Shown: positions 1-8,775, counted from the stretch's first letter. The stretch is 64,000 nt of DNA from a bacterium (GCA_028820935.1 JAPPHZ010000038.1:57436-121435), one strand, 5' to 3'. A program made the numbers and translations. Notes: a model not told the origin generated them from the sequence alone.

Positions 1-281
1 CCCCCGTCGAGCGGACGGGTGAGAACCACCTCACCCGACGTGGGCTCGATGAGGCGCAGGATGCTACGGGCGGTTGTCGACTTGCCGCATCCCGACTCGC
101 CGACCAGACCGAGGGTCCGCCCGGCGCCGATCTCGAAGGAGACGCCGGCCACCGCCGACACTTCTCCCTTCTCGCCACCGAAGACGCCGCCTCCCACTAG
201 GAATGTCTTGACCAGATCCCGGACCGCAAGAGCTACCTCGTGGCTGCCGTTGGCGGCGGCGGGCGGGGAGACGGAAGGCAT
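1..281 (-). CDS. ABC transporter ATP-binding protein, N-terminal part (cut by window edge)
   Basis: The first 93 codons of an ABC ATPase run off the left edge. The start is the ATG at 281. After a short Ala-rich leader the sequence has the usual beta-strand 'VRDLVKTF', then a Walker A box GESGCGKST followed by '[12 protein letters not shown]', typical of the oligopeptide/dipeptide (DppF/OppF) class of importers. The Q-loop, signature and Walker B lie outside the window. The neighbouring plus-strand gene is divergent, so the rest of its operon would be to the left. Substrate cannot be judged. Confidence 0.85.
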   Translation of the reverse strand, partial: MPSVSPPAAANGSHEVALAVRDLVKTFLVGGGVFGGEKGEVSAVAGVSFEIGAGRTLGLVGESGCGKSTTARSILRLIEPTSGEVVLTRPLDG

Positions 282-423
282 TGGCGGCCAGTTTACATTG
301 TCGCCACCTGAGCGCCCGAGGAGCGGCGCTCTCTATGCCGGTCAGCCCACGCGGATAGTATGGAGGCTCATGGTCGATGGGAGCGATGCCACCGACTGCC
401 GGCGAACAGAAAGGCGACACGGA

Positions 424-963
424 ATGGCCGAGGATTTTCGGGGGAAACTGGGGGGACTGGAAGGCGAGGAGTTCGATGCCTTTCTGGAGGGTAGCTACCT
501 GGCCCGGGTGGCCTGCCTGACGCCCGATGGCGCCCCGTACGTCATTCCCCTCTGGTACCAGTGGGACGGCGAGGCGATGTGGTTCGTGGGTCGCCAGCGG
601 GCGGTGTGGTGCGAGTACATGAAGGCCGACCCGCGGGTCTCCGTAGTGGTGGATGCCCCCCACAGCGAGCCGGACGAGATGGGCCGGAGCGTCGAGATTC
701 CCAAGGTGATCATGCAGGGCATGGCCGAGATCGTCGAGGAACCCAATGTCGGTGGCCACTGGGTGGAGGTCGCCAAGGAGATGTCCTACCGGTACCTTGG
801 CCCCAACGGTCCGGAATACCTGACCGGCACCATCAACCAGCCCCGCTGGCTGATCAAGGTGGTGCCCAGCGAGGTCACGAGCTGGCAGGGAGTGGGCTGG
901 GCCCGCCGCTACTGGGTCGAGGGCACGGGCGGCGCCAGCTACGACGAGGCCCACGGCAGGTAA
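424..963 (+). CDS. Pyridoxamine 5'-phosphate oxidase-like (split-barrel FMN-binding) protein
   Basis: A 179-residue protein with the split beta-barrel pattern of the PNPOx/F420-binding family: '[31 protein letters not shown]' followed by '[16 protein letters not shown]'. Such proteins bind FMN or F420 and are oxidoreductases or cofactor-binding proteins of varied substrate. In actinobacteria many use F420, which is only a possibility here. I start at the ATG at 424 because the domain begins right after it; the open frame continues upstream to other ATGs (for example 370) without recognisable domain sequence. It stands alone between the divergent ABC gene and a convergent hydrolase. Confidence 0.8.
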   Translation: MAEDFRGKLGGLEGEEFDAFLEGSYLARVACLTPDGAPYVIPLWYQWDGEAMWFVGRQRAVWCEYMKADPRVSVVVDAPHSEPDEMGRSVEIPKVIMQGMAEIVEEPNVGGHWVEVAKEMSYRYLGPNGPEYLTGTINQPRWLIKVVPSEVTSWQGVGWARRYWVEGTGGASYDEAHGR

Positions 964-1036
964 CTCCTCCCGGCCTCATGGCCCGGGTGGCATTACCGCG
1001 GCGCGCCGCACGGGCTGAAGGTTGCGGGCAGGGCCG

Positions 1037-1855
1037 TCAGCCGAGGCGCTTCAACCAACCGAGAGTGAATTCGTTCCACTCGTCGGCCATCTCGTAGAAG
1101 GCGATATGGCTCGACGCGGGGCCGGTGAACACATGCATGGTCGAGCCTGGGATCCGCCTCTGGACCTCTAGCCCGTAGCGGGTGGGTACCTGCCAGTCCA
1201 CCTCGCCCGAGGTGATCAGGGTGGGTACCCGGATCAGGTGCAGCCGGTCGAGCGTGTCGTGGGTCTTGTCGGCGTGGAAGTGCCCCAGCATCCCGTCGCG
1301 GCTGGGCGGATGGGGGTTCTCGAAGATGAACCCCCGCTCGAAGGCGGCCACGTCGTCGGGGCGCTCGTTGATGAAGTGAGGGCTGGCCACCCACAGCAGC
1401 GCCGTACGGATGTACATGGCGTAGTCCTCGTGGAGCACGGGGAGTTCGTTGGTGTCGATCATCCTGATGAACCACTCGTCCGAATAGCCCCACGTGCAAT
1501 GGAGCTGCACCGAAGCCACCTTGGACGGATGGTTGATGGTCAGTTCCTGGGCGGTGGCGCTCCCCAGCGAGAGCCCCGATACGTGGGCCCGCTCGATACC
1601 GAGGTGGTCCAGCAGGGCGGCCGCGTCATCGCCCAGTACCCGCATCGAGTAGGTGGTGGGATCCGCGGGCCGGGTGGTCTGGCCGGTGCCTCTGGCGTCA
1701 TAGGTGATCACCGTGTAGTCGTCGCGGTATGCCGCCACCTGCCCCGCCCAGGTTGAGTGGTCGGCGGCGGTGCCCATGATGAGCAGCAACGGGTCGCCGG
1801 TTCCCTCCACCTCGTAGTACATGTCGATTCCGGTCGGTAACGATGCGAACGGCAC
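1037..1855 (-). CDS. Alpha/beta hydrolase (last gene of ridA-amidase operon)
   Basis: A 272-residue alpha/beta-hydrolase-fold enzyme. The oxyanion strand 'PLLLIMG', the nucleophile elbow GLSLGS (Ser about 97), an acid in 'SGEVDWQVP' and the final histidine in 'SSHIAFYE' supply a Ser-Asp-His triad. The GTG start at 1855 is preceded by a good ribosome-binding site (GAAGGAGGG, 7 nt upstream). It lies 15 bp after the alcohol dehydrogenase and closes a minus-strand operon with ridA, an AtzG-like subunit and an amidase, so an ester or lactone from the same catabolic route is a reasonable but unproven substrate. Confidence 0.85.
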   Translation of the reverse strand: MPFASLPTGIDMYYEVEGTGDPLLLIMGTAADHSTWAGQVAAYRDDYTVITYDARGTGQTTRPADPTTYSMRVLGDDAAALLDHLGIERAHVSGLSLGSATAQELTINHPSKVASVQLHCTWGYSDEWFIRMIDTNELPVLHEDYAMYIRTALLWVASPHFINERPDDVAAFERGFIFENPHPPSRDGMLGHFHADKTHDTLDRLHLIRVPTLITSGEVDWQVPTRYGLEVQRRIPGSTMHVFTGPASSHIAFYEMADEWNEFTLGWLKRLG

Positions 1856-1870
1856 GGGTTCGCCCTCCTT

Positions 1871-2893
1871 CTATACGTCGGTGGGTGGGCCGAGGCCTGT
1901 GGACATCATGATCTTGGCATCGGTACGAGCTCCCGTGGCCAGGTCCTCGAAGGCGCGGGCGGTGTCCTCGAAGCTCTCCTCGCTCCCGATCAGCCGGTCG
2001 AGATCCAAGCGCCCGGCGGCGAGGTGGCCGGCGGCCTCCTCGAACACGGCGTCCGGATAGCAGAAGCTGCCCACGACCATCCGCTCGCTGACCACCACGT
2101 CGAAGAGCGGGATGCTCACCTCGGGAAGCCCCAGCCCCACGAAGCAGGCCACTGCCGCCTTTGGGATGTTCTGGATGGCGGCGTAGGCGGTGGCGGTGAT
2201 CCCCACCGCGTCGAAGGAGACATCGAACGGGCCGGCCTCGTCGACCTGGCCGGGTTCGAGATCCCTGAAGCCTCCGGCCCGGGCCAGCGTCCGCCGGGAG
2301 GGCATGGGATCCGACACGCTCACCGAGGCGGCTCCTTCCAGGCGGCAGGTCTGGGCGATGGACTGGCCGATCATCCCTCCTCCGACCACGAGAACGTCCT
2401 GGCCGGGCCGGACACCCGCCCGGCGGGTGGCCTGGAGGGCCACCGCCATGGGCTCCACGCCCGCGCCCCACAGCATGCTCAGCTCGCCCAGCGGCACCAC
2501 CCGGGCGGCGGGGACCACGATCGCATCGGCGAAGGCGCCCTGGATGTCGGGCGTCACGCCGATCACCCTCAGGGCCGCGCAGTGGTTCTCGAGCACGTGT
2601 CCGCAGGCCCCGTCGCATGGCAGGCTGGGGTTGAACGTGACCGGCGTGCCGACCTCCGGACCGTCGACCCCCGGGCCCCGAGCCTCGACCCAACCGCTCG
2701 CCTCGTGACCCATGATCATGCCGGGAAGCCGCCGTCCCGATTCGCCGGTGTAGCCGTGCAGGTCGGATCCGCAGATACCCACGTGGGCCATCCGGAGCCG
2801 GACCTCGCCTGGTCCGGGAACCGGGCGAGGCCGGGTCTCGATGTGGAACCGATGGGGTCCGTCGAACACCAGGACCCGCATGTCGCTTGGCAC
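1871..2893 (-). CDS. Zinc-dependent alcohol dehydrogenase (MDR family)
   Basis: A 340-residue medium-chain dehydrogenase. The catalytic zinc site is visible as ICGSD and GHEASG; the structural-zinc lobe is present but unusual ('PCDGACGHVLENHC'). The nucleotide-binding stretch is VVGGGMIG. The GTG start overlaps the amidase stop by one base (TAGTG), which indicates translational coupling; an ATG four codons later is the alternative. It follows the amidase and precedes a hydrolase, so it probably oxidises an alcohol intermediate in the same pathway. Substrate is unknown. Confidence 0.85.
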   Translation of the reverse strand: MPSDMRVLVFDGPHRFHIETRPRPVPGPGEVRLRMAHVGICGSDLHGYTGESGRRLPGMIMGHEASGWVEARGPGVDGPEVGTPVTFNPSLPCDGACGHVLENHCAALRVIGVTPDIQGAFADAIVVPAARVVPLGELSMLWGAGVEPMAVALQATRRAGVRPGQDVLVVGGGMIGQSIAQTCRLEGAASVSVSDPMPSRRTLARAGGFRDLEPGQVDEAGPFDVSFDAVGITATAYAAIQNIPKAAVACFVGLGLPEVSIPLFDVVVSERMVVGSFCYPDAVFEEAAGHLAAGRLDLDRLIGSEESFEDTARAFEDLATGARTDAKIMMSTGLGPPTDV

Positions 2894-4308
2894 TAGCCGT
2901 CTACCCGGACCGGCGGCCGGTGGTCCGACCAGGTCGTGGTCGCCTCGTAGGCGGCGCCGATCCGAAGGACCATGACCTCATCGAAAGGACGCCCGGCGAT
3001 CTGGAGGCCGATCGGTAGGCCGTCCCGATCGAACCCGCACGGGACGGTGAGCGCAGGCTGGCCGCTCAGGTTGAAGGGGGCGGTCGTACGCACGTAAGAA
3101 GTGATCACGCCCTCCTCCATCTCCCCGTAGTCGATCATCTCCTGGTCGGCAAGGGCGGCCGTAGCGGGCAGGGTGGGGGTTATCGCTGCGTCCAGCCGGT
3201 CCCGGGCGAACGCCCGCCGCAGGGCTTCACGGATGACCCGGCGGGCGCCGAGGCCCCTGAGGTAGTGGGTCGACGGCAGGATCGTGCCGATGGTGAACAG
3301 CTCGCGGATGTCCGGAGAGATCAGTTCCGGCGACTCCCGGAGCAGCCGACGGTGGTAGGCGGCGGCCTCGGGTCCGACGATGGAGAACTCGGTGTCAAGG
3401 GTGAAGACCAGTTCCGGGACGTCGACGGGAACCACGTCGGCCCCGAGCCCTTCCAGGTGCTCGACCGCATCGCGGAACGCCCGCTCCACGTCTTCCTGCA
3501 TCGGGGTGAAGGGCGGCGTCGCCATGATGCCGAGCCGCAGCCCGTCCACCCCACGGCCCAGCTCCGCGGAGTAGTCGGGTGGGGGAGTGGGCTCGGTCGG
3601 AGGATCGGCCGGATCGTGGCCCGCCAGGATCTGGAGCGTGGTGGCGCAGTCCTCCACGGTGGCGGCCAGCGGTCCGATGTGGTCCAGGGACCAGGCCAGG
3701 GTCTCGACTCCGGCGCGGGACACCCTCCCGAAGGTCGGCTTCAGGCCGGCGATCCCGCAGACCGACGCGGGAATCCTGATCGATCCGCCCGTGTCGCTTC
3801 CGAGCGCCATCGGCACTACTCCGGCGGCCACGGCCGCGCCGGATCCACCGCTGGACCCGCCCGGCAGGCGGGCGGTGTCCCAGGGATTGGTGGCCGGAGG
3901 GCTGGAGACGCCGCAGGCCAACTCATGGGTGGTCGTCTTGCCGACCATCACCGCGCCCGCCTCGCGCAGCCTGCCGACGACGGCCGCGTCGTGGTCGCGG
4001 GGCGTGTCGGGATAGGCAGGCGATCCGCATCGGGTGGGAAGGCCCCTCATGTGGATGATGTCCTTGATGGCGACCGGGACTCCGGTCAGCGGCCCGGCCC
4101 CCTTTCCCGAATTCAGGACCCGGTCGGCCTGCTCGGCGGCCCGCATCGCTCCCTCCCGGTCCACGAGCACGAACGCGTTGAGCCGGTCGTTGATCTGATC
4201 GATGGCATCGAGCGTGCGCCCGGTGATCTCCACGGAGGTGGTGGCGCCCTCCCGGAGTTGCCGTGCGATCCGTGCTATGGCGCGGGGTCTCACGGGTCCG
4301 GTCACCAC
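2893..4308 (-). CDS. Amidase signature family enzyme (GatA/AtzE-like)
   Basis: A 471-residue amidase-signature protein. The Ser-cisSer-Lys catalytic set is visible: Lys in 'VAIKDIIHMRGLPTRCGS', the Gly/Ser-rich 'GGSSGGSGAAVAAG', and the nucleophile region 'GSDTGGSIRIPAS'. Members hydrolyse amides in catabolism or act as GatA. This one is unlikely to be GatA because no gatB/gatC adjoin it. Immediately upstream, overlapping by a few bases, is a 65-residue AtzG-like protein, the arrangement known for AtzEG of the triazine/1-carboxybiuret pathway. It starts at tandem GTG codons inside the upstream stop. Confidence 0.88.
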   Translation of the reverse strand: MVTGPVRPRAIARIARQLREGATTSVEITGRTLDAIDQINDRLNAFVLVDREGAMRAAEQADRVLNSGKGAGPLTGVPVAIKDIIHMRGLPTRCGSPAYPDTPRDHDAAVVGRLREAGAVMVGKTTTHELACGVSSPPATNPWDTARLPGGSSGGSGAAVAAGVVPMALGSDTGGSIRIPASVCGIAGLKPTFGRVSRAGVETLAWSLDHIGPLAATVEDCATTLQILAGHDPADPPTEPTPPPDYSAELGRGVDGLRLGIMATPPFTPMQEDVERAFRDAVEHLEGLGADVVPVDVPELVFTLDTEFSIVGPEAAAYHRRLLRESPELISPDIRELFTIGTILPSTHYLRGLGARRVIREALRRAFARDRLDAAITPTLPATAALADQEMIDYGEMEEGVITSYVRTTAPFNLSGQPALTVPCGFDRDGLPIGLQIAGRPFDEVMVLRIGAAYEATTTWSDHRPPVRVDG

Positions 4309-4499
4309 TTCGGGGAGAAGGAGGTCGGATTTGCGGCCGGAGCATCCACCTCGTGCTTTGACAGCAACCGGCCCAGGGCCCGCGCCGCCTCGTCCCAGCC
4401 GGCGAACGTCTCGGCGACCGCCACCGGGTCGAACGCCGGTCCGGTCAGTCCCTGCCGGGCAAGGGCTTCGGCAACGGCCTCGGGAGTCGGGTCAGTCAT
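4302..4499 (-). CDS. AtzG-like (DUF4089) amidase accessory subunit
   Basis: A 65-residue protein of GatC/AtzG size. It is helical at the N-terminus ('PEAVAEALARQGL', 'WDEAARALGRLLSKHEVD') and ends in an extended 'APAANPTSFSP' tail, the layout of DUF4089/AtzG proteins that wrap round an amidase partner. Its ATG overlaps the end of ridA by 8 bp, and its stop overlaps the amidase start, so all three are translationally coupled. Known AtzG stabilises AtzE; a parallel role here is inferred from layout and size. It is easily missed because it is small. Confidence 0.6.
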   Translation of the reverse strand: MTDPTPEAVAEALARQGLTGPAFDPVAVAETFAGWDEAARALGRLLSKHEVDAPAANPTSFSPKW

Positions 4500-4884
4500 C
4501 GGACACCACCGCGATCACGTCCACCTCCATCTTGAGGCCGGGCAGTCCTAGCGCCGCGGCCTGCATGGCGGTCACCGCCGGGAAGGGCCTCCCTGCGAAC
4601 ACTTCCTCGCGGACGGGAAACTCTTCGGCGATCTCGCGGATGTCCTGCATGATGTAGGTGACCTTGACCACGTCGGCGACCGAACTACCCGCCGCCTCGA
4701 GCACGTCCGCGATGTTGCGCCACACCTGCCGGGCCTGCTGTTCCACGGTGTCGCCCACGATCTCCCCGTCCCGGTCGAACGCCACCTGACCGGCCAGGTA
4801 GATGGTGTCACCGGCCCGGATGGCGTGGGAATAGGGCTCCGGAGGATCGCTTAGCGCCGCTACGTCGACCGCTTCGATCCCCAA
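4492..4884 (-). CDS. RidA family (YjgF/YER057c/UK114) protein
   Basis: A 130-residue RidA-superfamily protein: 'PYSHAIRAGDTIYLAGQVAFD', 'QARQVWRNIADVLEAAGSSVADVVKVTYIMQD' and the closing 'PAVTAMQAAALGLPGLKMEVDVIAV'. RidA proteins hydrolyse reactive enamine/imine intermediates; many paralogues in catabolic operons have other deaminase-like roles. The position usually holding the substrate-binding Arg ('R-V' before the terminal strand) reads 'AMQA', so this may not be an archetypal RidA. The start chosen is TTG at 4884, which has a strong GGGAGG six bases upstream; no ATG fits. It is the first gene of the minus-strand operon. Confidence 0.8.
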   Translation of the reverse strand: MGIEAVDVAALSDPPEPYSHAIRAGDTIYLAGQVAFDRDGEIVGDTVEQQARQVWRNIADVLEAAGSSVADVVKVTYIMQDIREIAEEFPVREEVFAGRPFPAVTAMQAAALGLPGLKMEVDVIAVVSDD

Positions 4885-4951
4885 TGGCCACCTCCCTGAC
4901 GCCTCTTCGGATGATATACAATGCCGCCCGACGCTACCGGGAAGGGAGTGA
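4885..4951. promoter_or_regulatory. Divergent promoter region between ridA operon and FAH-family gene
   Basis: A 67-bp spacer separates two divergent catabolic operons. It is locally AT-rich, with a TATACAAT stretch at 4915-4922 that could serve as a -10 element for the plus-strand gene. I could not place a convincing -35 or operator. A strong ribosome-binding site (GAAGGGAG) precedes the ATG at 4952. Confidence 0.3.
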
Positions 4952-5785
4952 ATGCGGATAGCTCGATTCAACGCCGGAGGTTCGGAAGGTTGGGGGTTCG
5001 TCTGCGGCGAGCAGGTCTGTCCGGTGACGGACGGAACCGACCTGATGGACGTGCTCGGTGACCGGGAGGCACTGGCCGGCCTATGCGATGCGGCCACTCC
5101 CGAGCATTCCCTCTCGGACGTGCGGCTGCTGGCGCCTATTGCCAATCCTCCCCAGTTCCTGGGCATCGGCCTCAACTACCGGCTCCATGCCGCGGAGACG
5201 GGCGCTGCCATCCCCGAGTCTCCGATCTCCTTCCCCTTCTTCAACTCCTCGATCATCAACCCGGGCGACGCCATCCGGCTGCCTCCCTTCACCGATCAGG
5301 TGGACTGGGAGGTGGAATTGGCAGTGGTGATCGGCAAGGCAGCATGCTGCGTATCCGAGGAGGATGCCGTCGACTACATAGCCGGCTACACCATCGTCAA
5401 CGACGTATCGGCCCGCGATACGCAGATCAAGGACGGACAGTGGAGCCGGGCCAAGTCGTTCGACACCTTCAAGCCGATGGGACCCTGGATCGTCACGGCC
5501 GACGAGTTGGGCGCCGCCGACGACCTCGACGTGAAGCTGTGGGTGAACGGTGAGATCAAGCAGGACGGCGAGACGTCCGACCTGATATTCAACGTGCCCC
5601 GGCTGGTTTCCCACATGTCCCAGCACCTCACCCTCGGGGTGGGGGCTGTCATCTCGACCGGAACGCCCAGCGGGGTGGGCATGGCTCGCAAGCCTCCCGA
5701 GTACCTGCGGCCCGGTGATGAGGTCACCCTGGAAATCGAGGGCATCGGTCGCCTCACCAACCCGGTGGAGGCGGCCTGCTGCTAG
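4952..5785 (+). CDS. Fumarylacetoacetate hydrolase (FAH) family protein
   Basis: A 277-residue FAH-superfamily enzyme. The C-terminal catalytic domain starts near residue 70 ('FLGIGLNYRLHAAE'). Metal-ligand acidic residues lie in 'VDWEVELAVVIGK', and 'YTIVNDVSARDTQ' and 'KSFDTFKPMGPWIVT' follow, with a closing 'GTPSGVGMARKPPEYLRPGDEV'. The family cleaves C-C bonds of acylpyruvates or decarboxylates/hydrates oxo-acids with a divalent metal. It leads a plus-strand group with an alpha/beta hydrolase and an SDR, which fits breakdown of a ring- or acyl-pyruvate-derived compound. Exact substrate unknown. Confidence 0.88.
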   Translation: MRIARFNAGGSEGWGFVCGEQVCPVTDGTDLMDVLGDREALAGLCDAATPEHSLSDVRLLAPIANPPQFLGIGLNYRLHAAETGAAIPESPISFPFFNSSIINPGDAIRLPPFTDQVDWEVELAVVIGKAACCVSEEDAVDYIAGYTIVNDVSARDTQIKDGQWSRAKSFDTFKPMGPWIVTADELGAADDLDVKLWVNGEIKQDGETSDLIFNVPRLVSHMSQHLTLGVGAVISTGTPSGVGMARKPPEYLRPGDEVTLEIEGIGRLTNPVEAACC

Positions 5786-5850
5786 ACGCCGCAGGCCCGG
5801 TCTCGCCGACGTAGAGTTAGCCGGGCACGGCGCGCGAGGGAGGTGGTCGG

Positions 5851-6666
5851 ATGGCGACGGTAAGGGTCAACGGAGTCGATCTCTGGTACAAGTTCTCGGG
5901 CACGGGCGAGACCGTGGTCCAGATCGGCGGGGCGGTGAGCGGCCACGAGGGGTATGCAACCATCACCCCCGGCGTCTCCGAGCACTACCGGGTGCTCGAC
6001 TACGACCATCGTGGCTACGGCCTCAGCAGCCGCCCCAAGCAGCGCTACACGCTCGAAACCTGGAGCGCCGACCTGGCCGCCCTCATGGACGCCCTGGAGA
6101 TCGAGAGAGCCCACATCCACGGCGGATCGATGGGGAGCTTCATCGCCCTGGACTTCGCGGCCCGGTATCCGGAGAAGACCGACAAGCTGCTGATGGGGGC
6201 GGGTGCGGTTGCCAAGTGCGACGCCATGGGCATCCACATGTTCCGCGTCTGGCAGGACATCGCCTCCGCCTACGGCGCCGTGTCCGAGCAACTGGCCAGA
6301 GAGTTGCTCACCAAGGCCTTCGGGAGAGGGCTCCTGGACGAGATGGGCGACGACATCCTCCGGGAGACCCTGGCGGTGCTGGAGCGCAACACGGATACGG
6401 ACGTGTTCATCGACGCATGCCAGGCGATGATCGACACCGACGTCCGGGACGTGGTTCCCAACGTGACCGCGCCCGCCCTGGTGATGTGCGGTCGCCATGA
6501 CATCCTGACGCCCCTGGACGCCGGGCCGGGAGGCGCCGGGGCCCGGTGGGTGGCGGAGAACCTCCCGAACGGCCGCTTGGAGATATTCGAGCACAGCGGC
6601 CATGGCCACTACGTCGAGGAGATCGAACGATCGGTCGAAGTCATCCTGGACTTCCTGGCCTCCTGA
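5851..6666 (+). CDS. Alpha/beta hydrolase
   Basis: A 271-residue alpha/beta hydrolase with 'DYDHRGYGLSS' after the oxyanion region, nucleophile elbow GGSMGS (Ser about 91), acid in 'MCGRHDILTP' and terminal histidine in 'EHSGHGHYVEE'. The ribosome-binding site GAGGGAGG precedes the ATG. It lies 65 bp after the FAH-family gene in the same direction and ahead of an SDR, so it is likely part of the same catabolic unit. It resembles 3-oxoadipate enol-lactonase-type hydrolases, but that assignment is not secure. Confidence 0.85.
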   Translation: MATVRVNGVDLWYKFSGTGETVVQIGGAVSGHEGYATITPGVSEHYRVLDYDHRGYGLSSRPKQRYTLETWSADLAALMDALEIERAHIHGGSMGSFIALDFAARYPEKTDKLLMGAGAVAKCDAMGIHMFRVWQDIASAYGAVSEQLARELLTKAFGRGLLDEMGDDILRETLAVLERNTDTDVFIDACQAMIDTDVRDVVPNVTAPALVMCGRHDILTPLDAGPGGAGARWVAENLPNGRLEIFEHSGHGHYVEEIERSVEVILDFLAS

Positions 6667-6745
6667 TCCGCATGCGAGTTGAATGCTGGATCCACGAGGA
6701 GGCAATCAATCATGCCAGGTCACTACGTATTCCGGTGCTACGGGC

Positions 6746-7489
6746 ATGAGGCTTGAGGGCAAAGCGGCGGTCGTCACCGGCGCAGGCCAGGGGATCGGGG
6801 CGGCCATCGCCCGTCTCTTCGCGGCCGAGGGGGCCAGGCTGGTGCTGGCGGACCTGAGAAGCGGCCCTGCCACAGGCATGGTGGAGGAGATCACGTCCGG
6901 CGGCGGCGAGGCTGTGTTCGTGCAGGCCGACGTCACCTCCGACGCCGACTGCAAGCGCATGATCGACACGGCGATCGAACGCTTCGGCTGCCTGGACATC
7001 CTGGTCAACAACGCCGGCATCGCTGGCAAGGGAACGGTGACGGAGGCGACCGAGGAGCTCTGGGACCGGGTGATGGCCGTGAACCTCAAGTCGATCTTCC
7101 TCGCCTCCCGCCACGCCGTTCCCCACATGGAGCGAGCCGGGGGAGGCTCAATAGTCTGCATCGCCTCGGTGGCCGGCATGACGGGGGAGAAGGGCCAGGT
7201 GGCCTACAACACCTCGAAGCACGGCGTGATCGGCCTGGTGCGGTGCATGGCCTATGACCACGCCGCGGCGGGCATCCGGGTCAACGCCGTCTGCCCGGGC
7301 GCCATCGATACGCCCCTGCTGAGCCCGCTCACCGAAGAGCGCCTGACCAGGCTGGAGGGCCTGCACATGATGCGGAGGCTCGGCCGGCCCGAGGAAATAG
7401 CCCAGGCCGTGCTGTACCTGGCCGCGGACGAGTCCTCGTTCACGACCGGCGCCGCAATGGTGGCGGACGGCGGCTACACGGCTTTCTGA
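6746..7489 (+). CDS. SDR family oxidoreductase
   Basis: A 247-residue classical short-chain dehydrogenase: TGAGQGIG coenzyme motif, acidic 'LADLRS' after the second strand (suggesting NAD(H)), LVNNAGIAG, catalytic Ser in 'CIASVAG' and YxxxK in 'AYNTSKHG', then 'VNAVCPGAIDTPL'. I place the start at the ATG at 6746, where the fold begins. A strong GAGGAGG lies well upstream and actually serves a 14-codon frame (6712-6756) that overlaps this start; it may be a coupling leader. The gene closes the FAH/hydrolase group. Confidence 0.85.
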   Translation: MRLEGKAAVVTGAGQGIGAAIARLFAAEGARLVLADLRSGPATGMVEEITSGGGEAVFVQADVTSDADCKRMIDTAIERFGCLDILVNNAGIAGKGTVTEATEELWDRVMAVNLKSIFLASRHAVPHMERAGGGSIVCIASVAGMTGEKGQVAYNTSKHGVIGLVRCMAYDHAAAGIRVNAVCPGAIDTPLLSPLTEERLTRLEGLHMMRRLGRPEEIAQAVLYLAADESSFTTGAAMVADGGYTAF

Positions 7490-7818
7490 GGCCTGCGAAG
7501 AGCGGTCCGGACGGAAGGGTTGAACTTGTCACACCCCCACCATATGTTGAATATCGCCAAGCACCCATGCCGGCCGCAGCTTCGACCGATCGGTTCGGCC
7601 GGGCCTGAGGGAACAAATACATGCTCAATGGAGCGAGAGCCGTCTCGTCCGGCCGCCGGGCGAGCATGGCCTGCCACGCTCCGAGCCAGGAGAGGTGGTG
7701 GCGGGGGAGGGCCCGGCGGGCGGGACCCGCTTTCCGCGTTTTTCGCGTTCTTTCGCCTGGACAGGCCACCGGTAATCGTCATGCCGCCGTCGCTCCGGGA
7801 CCCGCGGGAGGTCACATC
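7490..7818. other. 329-bp intergenic region with a promoter and long leader
   Basis: No gene is seen here. It contains a plausible promoter at 7520-7548 (listed separately) and then about 270 bp of untranslated leader before the ATG at 7819. An open frame runs through the leader in phase with the downstream gene, but it lacks family sequence and a ribosome-binding site. Confidence 0.5.
7520..7548 (+). promoter_or_regulatory. Sigma-70-type promoter candidate
   Basis: TTGAAC at 7520-7525 and TATGTT at 7543-7548 are separated by 17 bp, each matching the housekeeping consensus at four of six positions. The segment is noticeably less GC-rich than its surroundings. It would drive the 3-hydroxyisobutyrate-dehydrogenase-type gene at 7819. 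Confidence 0.45.
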
Positions 7819-8775
7819 ATGAAGGTTGGTTTCATCGGACTGGGCAACGTGGGCTCCAAGCTGTCGAAGAGCCTGTTGCGAAACGGATTCGAGATGGTGG
7901 TCCGGGACCTGGACCGAGTGGCTGCCCAGCCCCTGCTAGACGGCGGGGCCGGGTGGGCGGATACGAACCGGGAACTCGCCGAAGCCTGCGATCTCGTCAT
8001 CACCTGCCTGCCCTCTCCCGCCGCGGTGCGGTCGGTGATGGAAGGCCCGGACGGGGTGTTGGAGGGTCTGGGCGACGGCAAGATCTGGCTCGAGATGAGC
8101 ACCACCGACGAGGCGGAGGTGCGGCGTCTCGGCGCACTGGTCGTGGGCAGGGGCGCTCGCCCCATGGACGGGCCGGTGTCGGGCGGATGCCACCGGGCGG
8201 CGACCGGCAACATCTCCATCTTCGTGGGCGCCGAGCGGGAGGATTTCGAGCGGGCGCTGCCGGTGCTCACCACCATGGGCCGCCGGATCCTCCACGTGGG
8301 GGGACTCGGATCGGCCTCGATCCTCAAGGTGGTGACCAACTACCTGGCATCGGTGCATCTGGTGGCCCTGGGCGAGGCGCTGATGGTGGCCCATCGGTCC
8401 GGTACGGACCTGAACACCACCTACGAGGCGATCCGCATCAGTTCCGGCAACTCGTTCGTCCACGAGACGGAATCCCAGGTGATCCTGAACGGCAGCTACA
8501 ACATCAACTTCACGATGGACCTGGTGGTCAAGGACATGTCGCTGTTCCAGCAGCTGGCCGACCACCAGGGCACGCCCCTCGAGCTGTCCCCAATGGTGCT
8601 GGACATCTTCCGCCGGGGCGAGCAGGTCTACGGGTCCAGAGCCTGGTCATCAGGAATAGTCCGGTTCCTGGAGGACGCCTGCGGTGTCGACCTGAGAGCC
8701 CCGGGCTTCCCCGAGGAAATAGTCGATACCGAGCCCGAGCAGCCCGGCTACGAAGTCGTTCCCTCCGTTATCTGA
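7819..8775 (+). CDS. NAD(P)-dependent beta-hydroxyacid dehydrogenase (3-hydroxyisobutyrate dehydrogenase family)
   Basis: A 318-residue protein with the family's N-terminal Rossmann motif GFIGLGNVGSKL, 'DGPVSGGCHRAATGNISIFVGA' (substrate-binding DGPVSGG loop) and the catalytic lysine in 'GSASILKVVTNYL'. Enzymes of this family oxidise 3-hydroxyisobutyrate, tartronate semialdehyde-type substrates or related beta-hydroxyacids. The ATG at 7819 follows CGGGAGG at good spacing and coincides with the start of the Rossmann fold. Its own promoter and distance from the SDR suggest a separate unit. Confidence 0.88.
   Translation: MKVGFIGLGNVGSKLSKSLLRNGFEMVVRDLDRVAAQPLLDGGAGWADTNRELAEACDLVITCLPSPAAVRSVMEGPDGVLEGLGDGKIWLEMSTTDEAEVRRLGALVVGRGARPMDGPVSGGCHRAATGNISIFVGAEREDFERALPVLTTMGRRILHVGGLGSASILKVVTNYLASVHLVALGEALMVAHRSGTDLNTTYEAIRISSGNSFVHETESQVILNGSYNINFTMDLVVKDMSLFQQLADHQGTPLELSPMVLDIFRRGEQVYGSRAWSSGIVRFLEDACGVDLRAPGFPEEIVDTEPEQPGYEVVPSVI

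Noticed and set aside
3265..4551. Long plus-strand open frame opposite the amidase
   Set aside because: It is antisense to a clearly conserved enzyme, rich in Arg/Gly/His, and has no family features; a GC-rich shadow.
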